From positions 124,001 through 188,000 of the forward strand of contig NZ_FCNV02000004.1 in NCBI RefSeq assembly GCF_001544615.1: a stretch of 64,000 nucleotides of DNA, given 5' to 3'. Source of the stretch: Caballeronia concitans (GTDB lineage: Bacteria; Pseudomonadota; Gammaproteobacteria; Burkholderiales; Burkholderiaceae). The notes below the pieces were generated by a model that saw only the letters and a program-made list of their open reading frames with translations, searched no databases and had not been told where the DNA came from. Position 1 is the stretch's first letter; each line of letters opens with the position of its first letter. A program made the translations under genes and the position numbers. This document shows positions 43,667-51,715 of the stretch, piece after piece.

Positions 43667-44821
43667 TCAGCCGATGGCGCGCAGGCCTTCGACGATCCGC
43701 ACGCGGCTCGCCTGCACCGCCGGCACGATCGCCGCCGCGAGCGCAACGGCGAGCGCACACGCGGCCTGCAAGAGCATGGTCTCGCGTGACACCTTGAAGA
43801 CCGGAAACACGCCGCCCGTCGCGTGCTGGAACACGACGGCGGCGGGCGGTGTCAGCAGCATGCCGATGCCGCCGCCAATCGCGCAAATGGCAAGCGATTC
43901 ACCGAACACGAGCACGGAAAGAAACGTGGGGCCGAAACCGAGCGCCTTGAGCGTCGCATATTCGACGGTGCGTTCGCGCGCGCTCATCGCCATAGCATTG
44001 GCCATCACCGCCATGATGATGAGAATCACGACATATGACACCACACGTATCGCCGCGATGATCTGATTCGACATCGCGACGAAGCCGAGTTGAAACGCCT
44101 GTTCCGTCTCGGTCAGCGTCTCGGCGAGTGAGTTCTTGAAGACACCGTCGATATTGCGTGAAATGACTGCGGCCTGATCCGGATTATCGATTCCGACGAC
44201 ATACACGCCCACCTGATCGACATTGCGCTTCGTGGTCTTGCGAATCGTTTCATTCAGGTATTCCCAGTGAAACACGAGTTGCCGCGTGATAGTGGATTCG
44301 TCGCGCCCTTCCATGATGCCGCGCACTACGAAATCCCACGTGCCCGGATAAATGGTGCCTTTGAGCGGAATCACGTCGCCGACCTTGAAGCCGTACTGTG
44401 TCGCCAGTTGCCGTCCAATAAGACAGCCTTTGCGGTCGCGGCGATAATCCGAAAGCGCTTGCGGCGAAACGATGAACTCGGGATACAGATCGAGATAGTT
44501 ATCCGACACGGCGAACTGCGCGAAGAAATTCTTCGGATCGCGATAAATGCCGCCGAACCAGTTGGAACGCGCGACGATGGTGACGCCGTCCACGCCGCGT
44601 ATGCGATTCTCGTAAGCAAGCGGCAAGGGAAAGACGAGTGAGATTGCATTGCGCGTGACGAGTCTTGCATTCGATGCCGCCGCCGCGCCCGCATACCACG
44701 CATCGACGACCGTATGCAGCAAGCCATACGCAAGCACGGCGATGGTCAGCCCGAGCACGGTCAACGCGGTGCGCAGCTTGTGGCGCGTCGCGTTGCGCAG
44801 AATCAGCTTGAGCGCGTACAT
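43667..44821 (-). CDS. ABC transporter permease, MacB/FtsX type (first subunit)
   Basis: 384 residues with the same FtsX/MacB plan: one N-terminal span (LRTALTVLGLTIAVLAYGLLHTVV), a ~240-residue periplasmic region and three C-terminal spans (VVSYVVILIIMAVMANAMAM; LVFGESLAICAIGGGIGMLL; AACALAVALAAAIVPAVQAS). It starts 3 bp after the ATPase stop. Two different FtsX-type permeases in one operon imply a heterodimeric transporter. Substrate unknown. Confidence 0.9.
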   Translation of the reverse strand: MYALKLILRNATRHKLRTALTVLGLTIAVLAYGLLHTVVDAWYAGAAAASNARLVTRNAISLVFPLPLAYENRIRGVDGVTIVARSNWFGGIYRDPKNFFAQFAVSDNYLDLYPEFIVSPQALSDYRRDRKGCLIGRQLATQYGFKVGDVIPLKGTIYPGTWDFVVRGIMEGRDESTITRQLVFHWEYLNETIRKTTKRNVDQVGVYVVGIDNPDQAAVISRNIDGVFKNSLAETLTETEQAFQLGFVAMSNQIIAAIRVVSYVVILIIMAVMANAMAMSARERTVEYATLKALGFGPTFLSVLVFGESLAICAIGGGIGMLLTPPAAVVFQHATGGVFPVFKVSRETMLLQAACALAVALAAAIVPAVQASRVRIVEGLRAIG

Positions 44822-44824
44822 GGC

Positions 44825-45517
44825 TTAGCGCGCCTCGCCATCGATCAATTCCCCTTTCTCCAGATGCACGAGCGCTCTGGCCGCGTTCGCTGCATGGGCA
44901 TCGTGTGTGACCATGATGATGGTCTTGCCCAGGCGTTCGTTGAGGCGCTGCATCATCGTGAGCACTTCGCCTGCGGATGTGCGATCGAGGTCGCCGGTCG
45001 GCTCGTCGGCGACGATCAATTGCGGGTCCGTGATCAACGCACGCGCAATGGCCACGCGCTGCTGCTGCCCGCCCGAGAGTTCCGAAGGATAGTGACTCGT
45101 GCGCTCGCTCATGTTGACCATGTCGAGGACCATCGCGACGCGCTCGCGCCGTTCCGCGCGCGAGAGACGCGTGAGCATCAACGGAAGCTCGACATTCTCG
45201 AACGCGGTGAGCACGGGCATCAGGTTATAGAACTGGAAGATGAAGCCGACATGCGATGCACGCCAGTCCGCAAGTGCGGCTTCAGGCAAGCGCGTGATAT
45301 CGAGTCCGCCGACGAGCAGCTCACCGCTATCCGGCCGGTCGATGCCCGCGATCAGATTGAGCAACGTACTCTTGCCGGAGCCGGACGGACCCATCAACGC
45401 GACAAAATCCCCTTCTGCGATGGACAGCGTGATGTCGGTCAACACCGGCACCGTTTGCACGCCGCGACGATACGACTTCGCGACGTGGCTGATTTGAACG
45501 AGCGGCGCGGTACTCAC
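44825..45517 (-). CDS. ABC transporter ATPase (MacB/LolD type)
   Basis: 230 residues: Walker A GPSGSGKST, Q-loop in FIFQFYNLMPVLTAFENVELP, signature LSGGQQQR, Walker B LIVADEPTGDLD and the H-loop TMVTHD-like VTHDAHAA. The FYNLMP Q-loop is typical of LolD/MacB ATPases. It begins with GTG one base after the adaptor gene ends, so it is translationally linked. It drives the two FtsX-type permeases that follow. Confidence 0.93.
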   Translation of the reverse strand: MSTAPLVQISHVAKSYRRGVQTVPVLTDITLSIAEGDFVALMGPSGSGKSTLLNLIAGIDRPDSGELLVGGLDITRLPEAALADWRASHVGFIFQFYNLMPVLTAFENVELPLMLTRLSRAERRERVAMVLDMVNMSERTSHYPSELSGGQQQRVAIARALITDPQLIVADEPTGDLDRTSAGEVLTMMQRLNERLGKTIIMVTHDAHAANAARALVHLEKGELIDGEAR

Positions 45518-45518
45518 G

Positions 45519-46733
45519 TTACTTCTTCGCCACGGTGATGCCGGCGCCGTCCTTGAGCGCGTCGCCGGGCGCGAGCACGAGCGTGTCGCCCGGCTTCACG
45601 CCCGATACCGCCAATAAGTCTCCGATGCGCTCGCCGGTTGTTACCGGTATCTCGCGCGCCTTGTCGTGATCGACGAGAAACACGACGCTCTTGCCGCCGC
45701 GCGTGACGACAGCCGTCGGCTGCACGGCCACCACGGCCTTCTTTTCCTCTGGTGGCACGGGCTTCGAGAGAAACGCGATCTTCGCGCTCATATCCGGCAA
45801 CACGCGTTGGTCGCGCTCGACGAAACGCACTTTCACGAGCACGGTTGCCTTGGAACGATCGACTGTCGGCACGATGCGCGATACACGGCCCGCAAAGCGC
45901 GTGTCGGGCAATGCATCGAGTTGAATCTCGCACGGTTGATCCACTGTAATGCGTGCGATGTTCGACTCCGCGACATCCGCTTCCACTTCGAGCGTCTTCA
46001 TGTCCGCGATGGTGACGACCGCGCCCTTGCTATCCGACGCCGACGAGAACGGCGTGATGTTGTCGCCCACGTTCGCGTGCTTTTCGAGCACGACGCCATC
46101 GAAGGGCGCGCGAATCACGGTCTGATCGACCGCGACTTGCGCCGCACGCGCGTTGGCTTGCGCAGAGAGAATCGCGGCTTCGTCGCTGTTGATCGATGCT
46201 TTCGCTTTGTCATAGCGCGCGCGATCGGCATCGTATTGAGAAGCGGAGATCGCGCCGTGTGGTGCAAGCACGAGCGAGCGTTTGAGATTGGCCGCAGCGT
46301 TCTCCAGCTCGGCACGCTGCAACTGGAGATTGGCTTGCGCGACCTTCACTTGCGCCTGTGCCTGTGCAAGCGCCGCCGCGACATCCGCGCTTTCCAGCCG
46401 CGCGATGATCTGCCCTTCCTTGACGACCGTCCCTTCGAGCACGCCGAGCCATTCGACGCGCCCCTGCGCCTTCGACGCCACCGCCGCCTTGCGTTGCGGC
46501 ACGACATAGCCGGTTGCATTCAAAAGCGTGTAGCGCTGCGATGGATACACCGACGTGACCGTCGCCGTTTCCACTGTTTGCGGCCCCGCGAGCTTCAATC
46601 CGACGCCGATCAGCACGAGAACGATCGCCGCGATGACGGCATAGCGAAGCCAGTTGCGCCGGCGACGCGGCATGACCGTGGCCGCAGCCGGCCCACGGTC
46701 GATCCTGAGTTTTTCTAGGTCGTGTTCAGCCAA
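45519..46733 (-). CDS. Periplasmic adaptor (HlyD/MacA family)
   Basis: 404 residues: an N-terminal membrane anchor (YAVIAAIVLVLIGVGLKLAG, ~28-48), a barrel-sandwich hybrid (GYVVPQRKAAVASKAQGRVEWLGVLEG), a coiled-coil hairpin (AQAQAQVKVAQANLQLQRAELENAAANLKRS onwards), and C-terminal beta-barrel and membrane-proximal domains. It bridges the FtsX-type permeases to an outer-membrane channel; no TolC-like gene is in the window. Starts from TTG at 46733 (LEKLRIDR near its N-terminus is family-typical); no good Shine-Dalgarno. First gene of the operon. Confidence 0.9.
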   Translation of the reverse strand: MAEHDLEKLRIDRGPAAATVMPRRRRNWLRYAVIAAIVLVLIGVGLKLAGPQTVETATVTSVYPSQRYTLLNATGYVVPQRKAAVASKAQGRVEWLGVLEGTVVKEGQIIARLESADVAAALAQAQAQVKVAQANLQLQRAELENAAANLKRSLVLAPHGAISASQYDADRARYDKAKASINSDEAAILSAQANARAAQVAVDQTVIRAPFDGVVLEKHANVGDNITPFSSASDSKGAVVTIADMKTLEVEADVAESNIARITVDQPCEIQLDALPDTRFAGRVSRIVPTVDRSKATVLVKVRFVERDQRVLPDMSAKIAFLSKPVPPEEKKAVVAVQPTAVVTRGGKSVVFLVDHDKAREIPVTTGERIGDLLAVSGVKPGDTLVLAPGDALKDGAGITVAKK

Positions 46734-46854
46734 TTTTCTTTGGACCTGCGGCGCCGTTTTCGCTGCTTTGCGCAGCGGTTGGCAGGTGGTACGTGAAGGG
46801 ATGCTCAGTATAGCGCCGCGGCTTGCGGCGCTTTCAGCTTCGTTACATGAAGGA

Positions 46855-47775
46855 TCATCCGCTATGCGCCTCTTTCAGATCGAGTGCAATGAAGTCGACG
46901 AACGCCCGAATGCGCGCCGACATCTGATGGCGTTTTGAATACACCGCGTAGATGTCGGCGTTGGGCGTCTCGTGGTCCGGCAGCACGGCAACGAGCCGGC
47001 CATCGGCGAGATAGTCTTCAATATCCCATTCCGCGCGCATCAGAATGCCATGTCCTTCGAGCGCCCACTTCACCGCGATCTCGCCGTCGTTGGTCGTCAG
47101 ATTCCCCTTGATGCGCACGGCTTCCGTCTTGCGCGATGCACCGCGACCCGTCGTCAGCCGCCACACGCCATAGGCTTCGTCGCCCTGGCGAATGCCGATG
47201 CAGTTGTGCCGCGCGAGATCGTGCGGCGTCGCGGGCATGCCATGCGCCGCGATATACGCGGGCGACGCGCACAGCACGCGCCGGTTCGCCGCGAGGCGGC
47301 GCGCGATCACGCGCGTGTCCGGCGGCTCGCCGAATCGAATACAAACGTCGAAACTGTCGTCGGTGAGCGGCGGCGGTGCGACCGATAGCTGCAGTTGCAC
47401 CGACACCTGCGGATGCCGCGCGACGAAACGCGAAATGGCCGGCGCGACGTGACTTCGCCCGAAACCGAGCGTCGCGTTCACGCGCAGCAAACCCTTCGGG
47501 CTCTTTTTCGCGCTGCCGAGCAGCTCGGCCAGTTCGTCGATCTGATCGAGAATGCGGCGCGCGTGATCGAGATACAGCTCGCCCTCCGGCGTCAGCATCA
47601 TGCGGCGCGTGGTGCGGTTCACGAGCGGCACGCCCGCGCGGCTTTCCATCTGCGTCAGACGCTTGCTCACCGCCGCGGCCGTCAGCCCCAGTTCGCGCGC
47701 CGCCGCGCTCAGGCTGCCGGACGCAGCAAGCGTCGAAAAGAAGCTCAGATCGGACGGCTGCACGGTTTCGGCCAC
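46855..47775 (-). CDS. LysR-family regulator, DmlR-like
   Basis: 306 residues from a GTG start. Winged helix at 8-66 (LSFFSTLAASGSLSAAARELGLTAAAVSKRLTQMESRAG), then the periplasmic-binding-like inducer domain. It is divergent from the tartrate/malate dehydrogenase gene (118 bp apart) and resembles regulators of D-malate/tartrate use, so it most likely activates that dehydrogenase and the transporter when tartrate or malate is present. Confidence 0.88.
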   Translation of the reverse strand: MAETVQPSDLSFFSTLAASGSLSAAARELGLTAAAVSKRLTQMESRAGVPLVNRTTRRMMLTPEGELYLDHARRILDQIDELAELLGSAKKSPKGLLRVNATLGFGRSHVAPAISRFVARHPQVSVQLQLSVAPPPLTDDSFDVCIRFGEPPDTRVIARRLAANRRVLCASPAYIAAHGMPATPHDLARHNCIGIRQGDEAYGVWRLTTGRGASRKTEAVRIKGNLTTNDGEIAVKWALEGHGILMRAEWDIEDYLADGRLVAVLPDHETPNADIYAVYSKRHQMSARIRAFVDFIALDLKEAHSG

Positions 47776-47893
47776 GATTCACTTGTGAAATGAAGTTAAA
47801 GATGCTTTGAGTCTAGCACCGGTTCCTGCGGCCGAAGTTAGGTAGAGTGGTCTCACGCTGCTGACACATTCAACCCCATAGAGGAACGGAGAC

Positions 47894-48979
47894 ATGAAGA
47901 CCTATCGCATCGCAACCATTCCTGGCGACGGCATCGGCAAGGAAGTCGTGCCCGCCGGCCAGCAAGTGCTCGAAGCGCTCGCGCGCAGCACGCGGAATTT
48001 TGCATTCGATTTCGAAAACTTCGACTGGGGCGCGGACTACTATCGCCAGCACGGCGTGATGATGCCCGCCGATGGCCTCGACGCGCTGCGCGACAAGGAC
48101 GCGATTCTCTTCGGCTCGGCGGGCGATCCCGAAGTGCCCGATCACGTCACGCTGTGGGGCCTGCGCCTGAAGATCTGCCAGGGCCTCGACCAGTACGCGA
48201 ACGTGCGCCCGACGCGCATCCTGCCGGGCATCGACGGGCCGCTCAAGCGCTGCAAGCCCGAGGATCTGAACTGGGTGATCGTGCGCGAAAACTCGGAAGG
48301 CGAGTATTCCGGCGTGGGCGGGCGCGTGCATCAGGGCCATCCGATCGAAGCCGCGACGGACGTGTCGATCCTCACGCGCGCCGGCGTCGAACGCATTATG
48401 CGTTTTGCATTCAAACTCGCGCAGTCGCGTCCGCGCAAGCTGCTGACCGTGATCACGAAGAGCAACGCGCAACGTCACGCCATGGTCATGTGGGACGAAG
48501 TCGCGCTGGAAATCTCGAAGGAATTTCCGGACGTGAAGTGGGACAAGGAACTCGTCGATGCCGCCACCGCGCGCATGGTCAACCGTCCCGCGACGCTCGA
48601 CACCATCGTCGCCACCAATCTGCATGCCGACATCCTGAGCGACCTGGCCGCCGCGCTCGCGGGCAGCCTGGGCATCGCGCCGACGGGCAACATCGATCCG
48701 GAGCGCCGCTATCCGTCGATGTTCGAGCCGATCCACGGTTCCGCATTCGACATCATGGGCAAAGGTCTGGCGAATCCGATCGGCACGTTCTGGTCGGTCG
48801 TGATGCTGCTCGAACATCTCGGCGAATTCGAAGCCGCGAAGCGCGTGATGGCCGCGGTCGAAGCCGTGACCGCCGACGCATCGCTGCACACCGGCGACCT
48901 CGGCGGCAAGGCCACGACCGCGCAGGTGACCGCCGCCGTGTGCGCCTTCGTCGAACGCGTGGAAGCGGCTGCCGCCTGA
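47894..48979 (+). CDS. ttuC: Tartrate dehydrogenase / D-malate dehydrogenase
   Basis: 361 residues of the isocitrate/isopropylmalate dehydrogenase superfamily, TtuC/DmlA type. It oxidises tartrate to oxaloglycolate or decarboxylates D-malate to pyruvate with NAD and Mg/Mn. Motifs: IPGDGIGKEVVPAG at the start, RENSEGEYSGVGGRVH (substrate loop), NLHADILSDLAAALAGSLGIAPTGNI (metal aspartates) and EPIHGSAFDIMGKGLANP. AGGAACGGAGAC is upstream of the start. Divergent LysR gene and a downstream MFS transporter complete a typical tartrate-use unit. Confidence 0.92.
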   Translation: MKTYRIATIPGDGIGKEVVPAGQQVLEALARSTRNFAFDFENFDWGADYYRQHGVMMPADGLDALRDKDAILFGSAGDPEVPDHVTLWGLRLKICQGLDQYANVRPTRILPGIDGPLKRCKPEDLNWVIVRENSEGEYSGVGGRVHQGHPIEAATDVSILTRAGVERIMRFAFKLAQSRPRKLLTVITKSNAQRHAMVMWDEVALEISKEFPDVKWDKELVDAATARMVNRPATLDTIVATNLHADILSDLAAALAGSLGIAPTGNIDPERRYPSMFEPIHGSAFDIMGKGLANPIGTFWSVVMLLEHLGEFEAAKRVMAAVEAVTADASLHTGDLGGKATTAQVTAAVCAFVERVEAAAA

Positions 48980-49018
48980 TTCTTGTCCCGCCGTTCAGAA
49001 AAGAGCCTGATTCCAGGT

Positions 49019-49053
49019 CCTTGCCCGCGATGCATCGCACATCGCGGGCAAGG
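49019..49053 (+). promoter_or_regulatory. Very stable hairpin between ttuC and the MFS gene
   Basis: A perfect 14-bp stem (ccttgcccgcgatg 49019-49032, catcgcgggcaagg 49040-49053) with loop catcgca. It lies 40 bp after ttuC and 68 bp before the transporter start. There is no U-tract, so mRNA stabilisation, processing or partial termination within the operon is more likely than full termination. Confidence 0.65.
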
Positions 49054-49120
49054 GAGACGCGCGCCGCGTCTTTCCATCGCCATTTAAAAGAGCACCGCTC
49101 GCCTCCCAAGGAGGAGACAC

Positions 49121-50452
49121 ATGCAGCCCGCCGTTCAGTCACCAACCGAATCGAACCTCGAAGCACGCGTGTCGCGCAAACTTGCGTGGCGCATCATTCC
49201 GTTCGTGATGCTGCTGTACTTCATCAGCTTTCTTGATCGCGTCAACGTCGGCTTTGCGGCGATGACGATGAACAAGGCCATCGGCCTTTCGCCCACTGCA
49301 TTCGGTTTGGGCGGCGGGCTGTTTTTCATCGGCTATTTTCTGTTCGAGGTTCCGTCGAATCTCATTCTTCACAAGGTCGGCGCACGCATCTGGATTGCAC
49401 GCGTGATGATCACGTGGGGCATCGTGTCGGTGGCGTCCGCATTCGTCAGTGGTCCGAATAGTTTTTATCTGCTGCGCTTTCTGCTCGGCGTTGCGGAAGC
49501 GGGCTTCTTTCCGGGCGTCATTCTCTATCTGAGCCTGTGGTTTCCCGCGAAGCAGCGCGCCGTGGCCGCTGCATGGTTCATGGCGGCTGCGCCGATATCG
49601 ACGGCCATCGGCTCGCCGCTCTCCGGCGCGATCATGCAAATGCCGCCCATGTTCGGCCTCGCCGACTGGCAATTGCTCTACGTGATCGAAGCGCTGCCTG
49701 CCATCGCGCTCGGCTTCGTCGTGCTCAAGTATCTGACCGACACACCCGCCAAAGCGCACTGGCTCGCAAGCGATGAACGCGAGTGGCTCATCGCGAAGCT
49801 CAAGTCCGAAGCCGATGCGAAGCAGGCCCACGCAGGCCACACGGCGGGCGCGTGGAATGCATTGCGCGATCCTCGCGTGCTCGCGCTGGCGTTGATCTAC
49901 TTCGGCACGTCGGCGGGACTTTATACGCTCGGGCTGTGGGCACCGCTCATCATTCGCCAGTACGGGTTCAGCGCGATGCAGACGGGCCTCATCAACGGTA
50001 TTCCGAGCGTGGTTGCGGTTGTCGCGATGATCCTCTGGGCCAAGCATTCCGACCGCACGCAGGAACGCACGTGGCATGTGGTCATTCCGTGCGCGCTGGC
50101 GTGCGTCGGCTTCATATTCGCGGGTCAGGCGGCGACAGCGCTGTTCGTGGTGCTGGCGCTCGTCGTAGTGAACGTGGGCATCAGCGCGGCAAAGGCGCCG
50201 CTCTGGGCAATGCCGAGCATGTTCCTCTCGGGCGCGGGCGCGGCGGCGGGGATCGCGATGATCAATTCGATCGGCAATCTCGGCGGCTTCGTGGGACCGT
50301 TCGCGATCGGCTGGCTCAAGAACGTAACGGGCGGCTATGCAGCGGGCCTTTACGTGGTCGGCGCGACGCTTGCGATGTCCGCGGTCATCACGTTGATGCT
50401 GAGCCGCAAGGCGAAGGCGGAGCGAGAGCATGGCGTGACGGCTCGTTCGTAG
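49121..50452 (+). CDS. MFS transporter, tartrate/dicarboxylate type (TtuB-like)
   Basis: 443 residues, about 12 membrane spans, anion:cation symporter (ACS) family. The signature IIPFVMLLYFISFLDRVNVGFAAM at spans 1-2 and LGVAEAGFFPGVILYLSLWFP at span 5 are those of the TtuB/phthalate/tartrate permeases. Good AAGGAGGAG upstream. With ttuC it gives uptake and first oxidation of tartrate or a similar acid. An intrinsic terminator follows. Confidence 0.9.
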   Translation: MQPAVQSPTESNLEARVSRKLAWRIIPFVMLLYFISFLDRVNVGFAAMTMNKAIGLSPTAFGLGGGLFFIGYFLFEVPSNLILHKVGARIWIARVMITWGIVSVASAFVSGPNSFYLLRFLLGVAEAGFFPGVILYLSLWFPAKQRAVAAAWFMAAAPISTAIGSPLSGAIMQMPPMFGLADWQLLYVIEALPAIALGFVVLKYLTDTPAKAHWLASDEREWLIAKLKSEADAKQAHAGHTAGAWNALRDPRVLALALIYFGTSAGLYTLGLWAPLIIRQYGFSAMQTGLINGIPSVVAVVAMILWAKHSDRTQERTWHVVIPCALACVGFIFAGQAATALFVVLALVVVNVGISAAKAPLWAMPSMFLSGAGAAAGIAMINSIGNLGGFVGPFAIGWLKNVTGGYAAGLYVVGATLAMSAVITLMLSRKAKAEREHGVTARS

Positions 50453-50483
50453 GCGGTATTTACATTCGATGTCGCGTACCCAC

Positions 50484-50516
50484 GCGAGCCCTGTTCGGAC
50501 GGGGCTCGCTTTTTTT
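50484..50516 (+). terminator. Intrinsic terminator after the tartrate transporter
   Basis: A 10-bp stem (gcgagccctg 50484-50493, cggggctcgc 50500-50509, one G-U pair), 6-base loop, then seven T residues (50510-50516). 31 bp after the transporter stop; ends the tartrate transcription unit. Confidence 0.93.
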
Positions 50517-50548
50517 GCGTTTTGCGCGCCGACGAGGGGTGTCATCGC

Positions 50549-50560
50549 ATTGCATGCAAT
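50549..50560. repeat. GCATGC-type palindrome ATTGCATGCAAT
   Basis: A 12-bp perfect palindrome 165 bp ahead of the following gene; an AAAATGCC word follows at 50586. Member of the dispersed set. Confidence 0.45.
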
Positions 50561-50724
50561 CGACCGCAGGCGGCCCAAAGAATACAAAATGCCGCGCGAC
50601 CGTGCGACACGCTCTTCCCCTTCATGTTGCGTCCCCTTTCAGCCGCATTTTGCGACGGAATAGTCGGCTTTATTTTAAGATAGCCGCTTTCAGCGATTCG
50701 GCATCGTGTGCCGGGGATAGGTTC

Positions 50725-51570
50725 GTGTTCTTTCCGAAGCAAGCTCAAAACGCCGTGGCGTGGGCCTTTGGCGCTGTTTTGTGCCTGTCGGTGGCGGTTG
50801 ATGCGCAGGCCGCCCGGTCGGCAGCGTCAGCCGCATCGGCGGCCACGGCGCCCGCCGCGAGCGCAACCGCAGCAAGCATTCTTTCGGCGACGTCGCTGCC
50901 GCCGCACTTCGACGGCGACGATCCCGAGCACGTCAGGGACGCATTGGCCGCGGCGACCTCGCCCAACAAAAAACCGGCGGCGAATCCGACGATCACGAGC
51001 CGCGTGCGCAGCTTCCTGGCTCGTCCGTTTCATCGCGCGAACGCTTCAGCTTCGAGCGGCGATGACCAGTCGCAAGCCGAGCGAACTTTTGCATTCGTCA
51101 TACCAGCGTCGTACGGCGTGCGTTTTGAATCCAAAAAGAAGCTGTTATCGGTGAACGTGTCGCTGGCGGCGCCCGAGCATCCCGACGTGATCCAGCTCAA
51201 GCGCAAGGTGGAAGGCCAAAGCGGCCGAAAGCTCGTGATCGCGCCGGAAGCGAAGGCGAAGGGTTTCATCCAGACCATCGATACGATCCAGCTCGAAACC
51301 GACGATCGCGCGAAAACGAGTGTGCGTGGAAGCGCGCTGCTTCCCGGCTTCGATCCTTCGCACGGCAGCGGTGACTTCGCGATCGTGCTCGTCTGTTCGC
51401 TCGAACCGCCTTATCTGTCCGACCGCTCCGAACATAGCGATCCCACCGACGAAGAGCCGACCGACATCACGCGCAGGACGTCGACATTACATGGACGTAT
51501 CGTTGGGATATGGCTCGTCGATCGCAACGATGGAACGATCGTCACGAAGCGGCTTCGGCTCGTCAAATAG
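50725..51570 (+). CDS. Secreted protein of unknown function (281 aa)
   Basis: From a GTG at 50725 (GGGGATAG upstream) the product has a Sec signal peptide (about residues 1-33; AVAWAFGAVLCLSVAVDAQA). An Ala/Ser/Thr-rich linker (~33-60) follows and then a globular domain (~110-281) of mixed strands, e.g. FAFVIPASYGVRFESKKKLLSVNVSLA, ending with VGIWLVDRNDGTIVTKRLRLVK. No family recognised. No lipobox. The frame continues upstream into the transporter region in a shadow frame, which was discarded. Confidence 0.7.
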   Translation: MFFPKQAQNAVAWAFGAVLCLSVAVDAQAARSAASAASAATAPAASATAASILSATSLPPHFDGDDPEHVRDALAAATSPNKKPAANPTITSRVRSFLARPFHRANASASSGDDQSQAERTFAFVIPASYGVRFESKKKLLSVNVSLAAPEHPDVIQLKRKVEGQSGRKLVIAPEAKAKGFIQTIDTIQLETDDRAKTSVRGSALLPGFDPSHGSGDFAIVLVCSLEPPYLSDRSEHSDPTDEEPTDITRRTSTLHGRIVGIWLVDRNDGTIVTKRLRLVK

Positions 51571-51715
51571 CGCGTCGAGCAGTTTCGAGGTGAAGGCGTT
51601 ATGCGAACGGCAAACAGCACCGGCGCAGAAAAGCGCTTGTTTCATGATGTTTTTTGAATACTGATGAGGCGACGCCATGAGTCGATGAACGACACGCTCG
51701 CGTATGGAGACACGA

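Noticed and set aside
49139-50587. 482-codon minus-strand frame opposite the MFS gene
   Set aside because: His/Arg-rich, no motif, antisense of a clear transporter.
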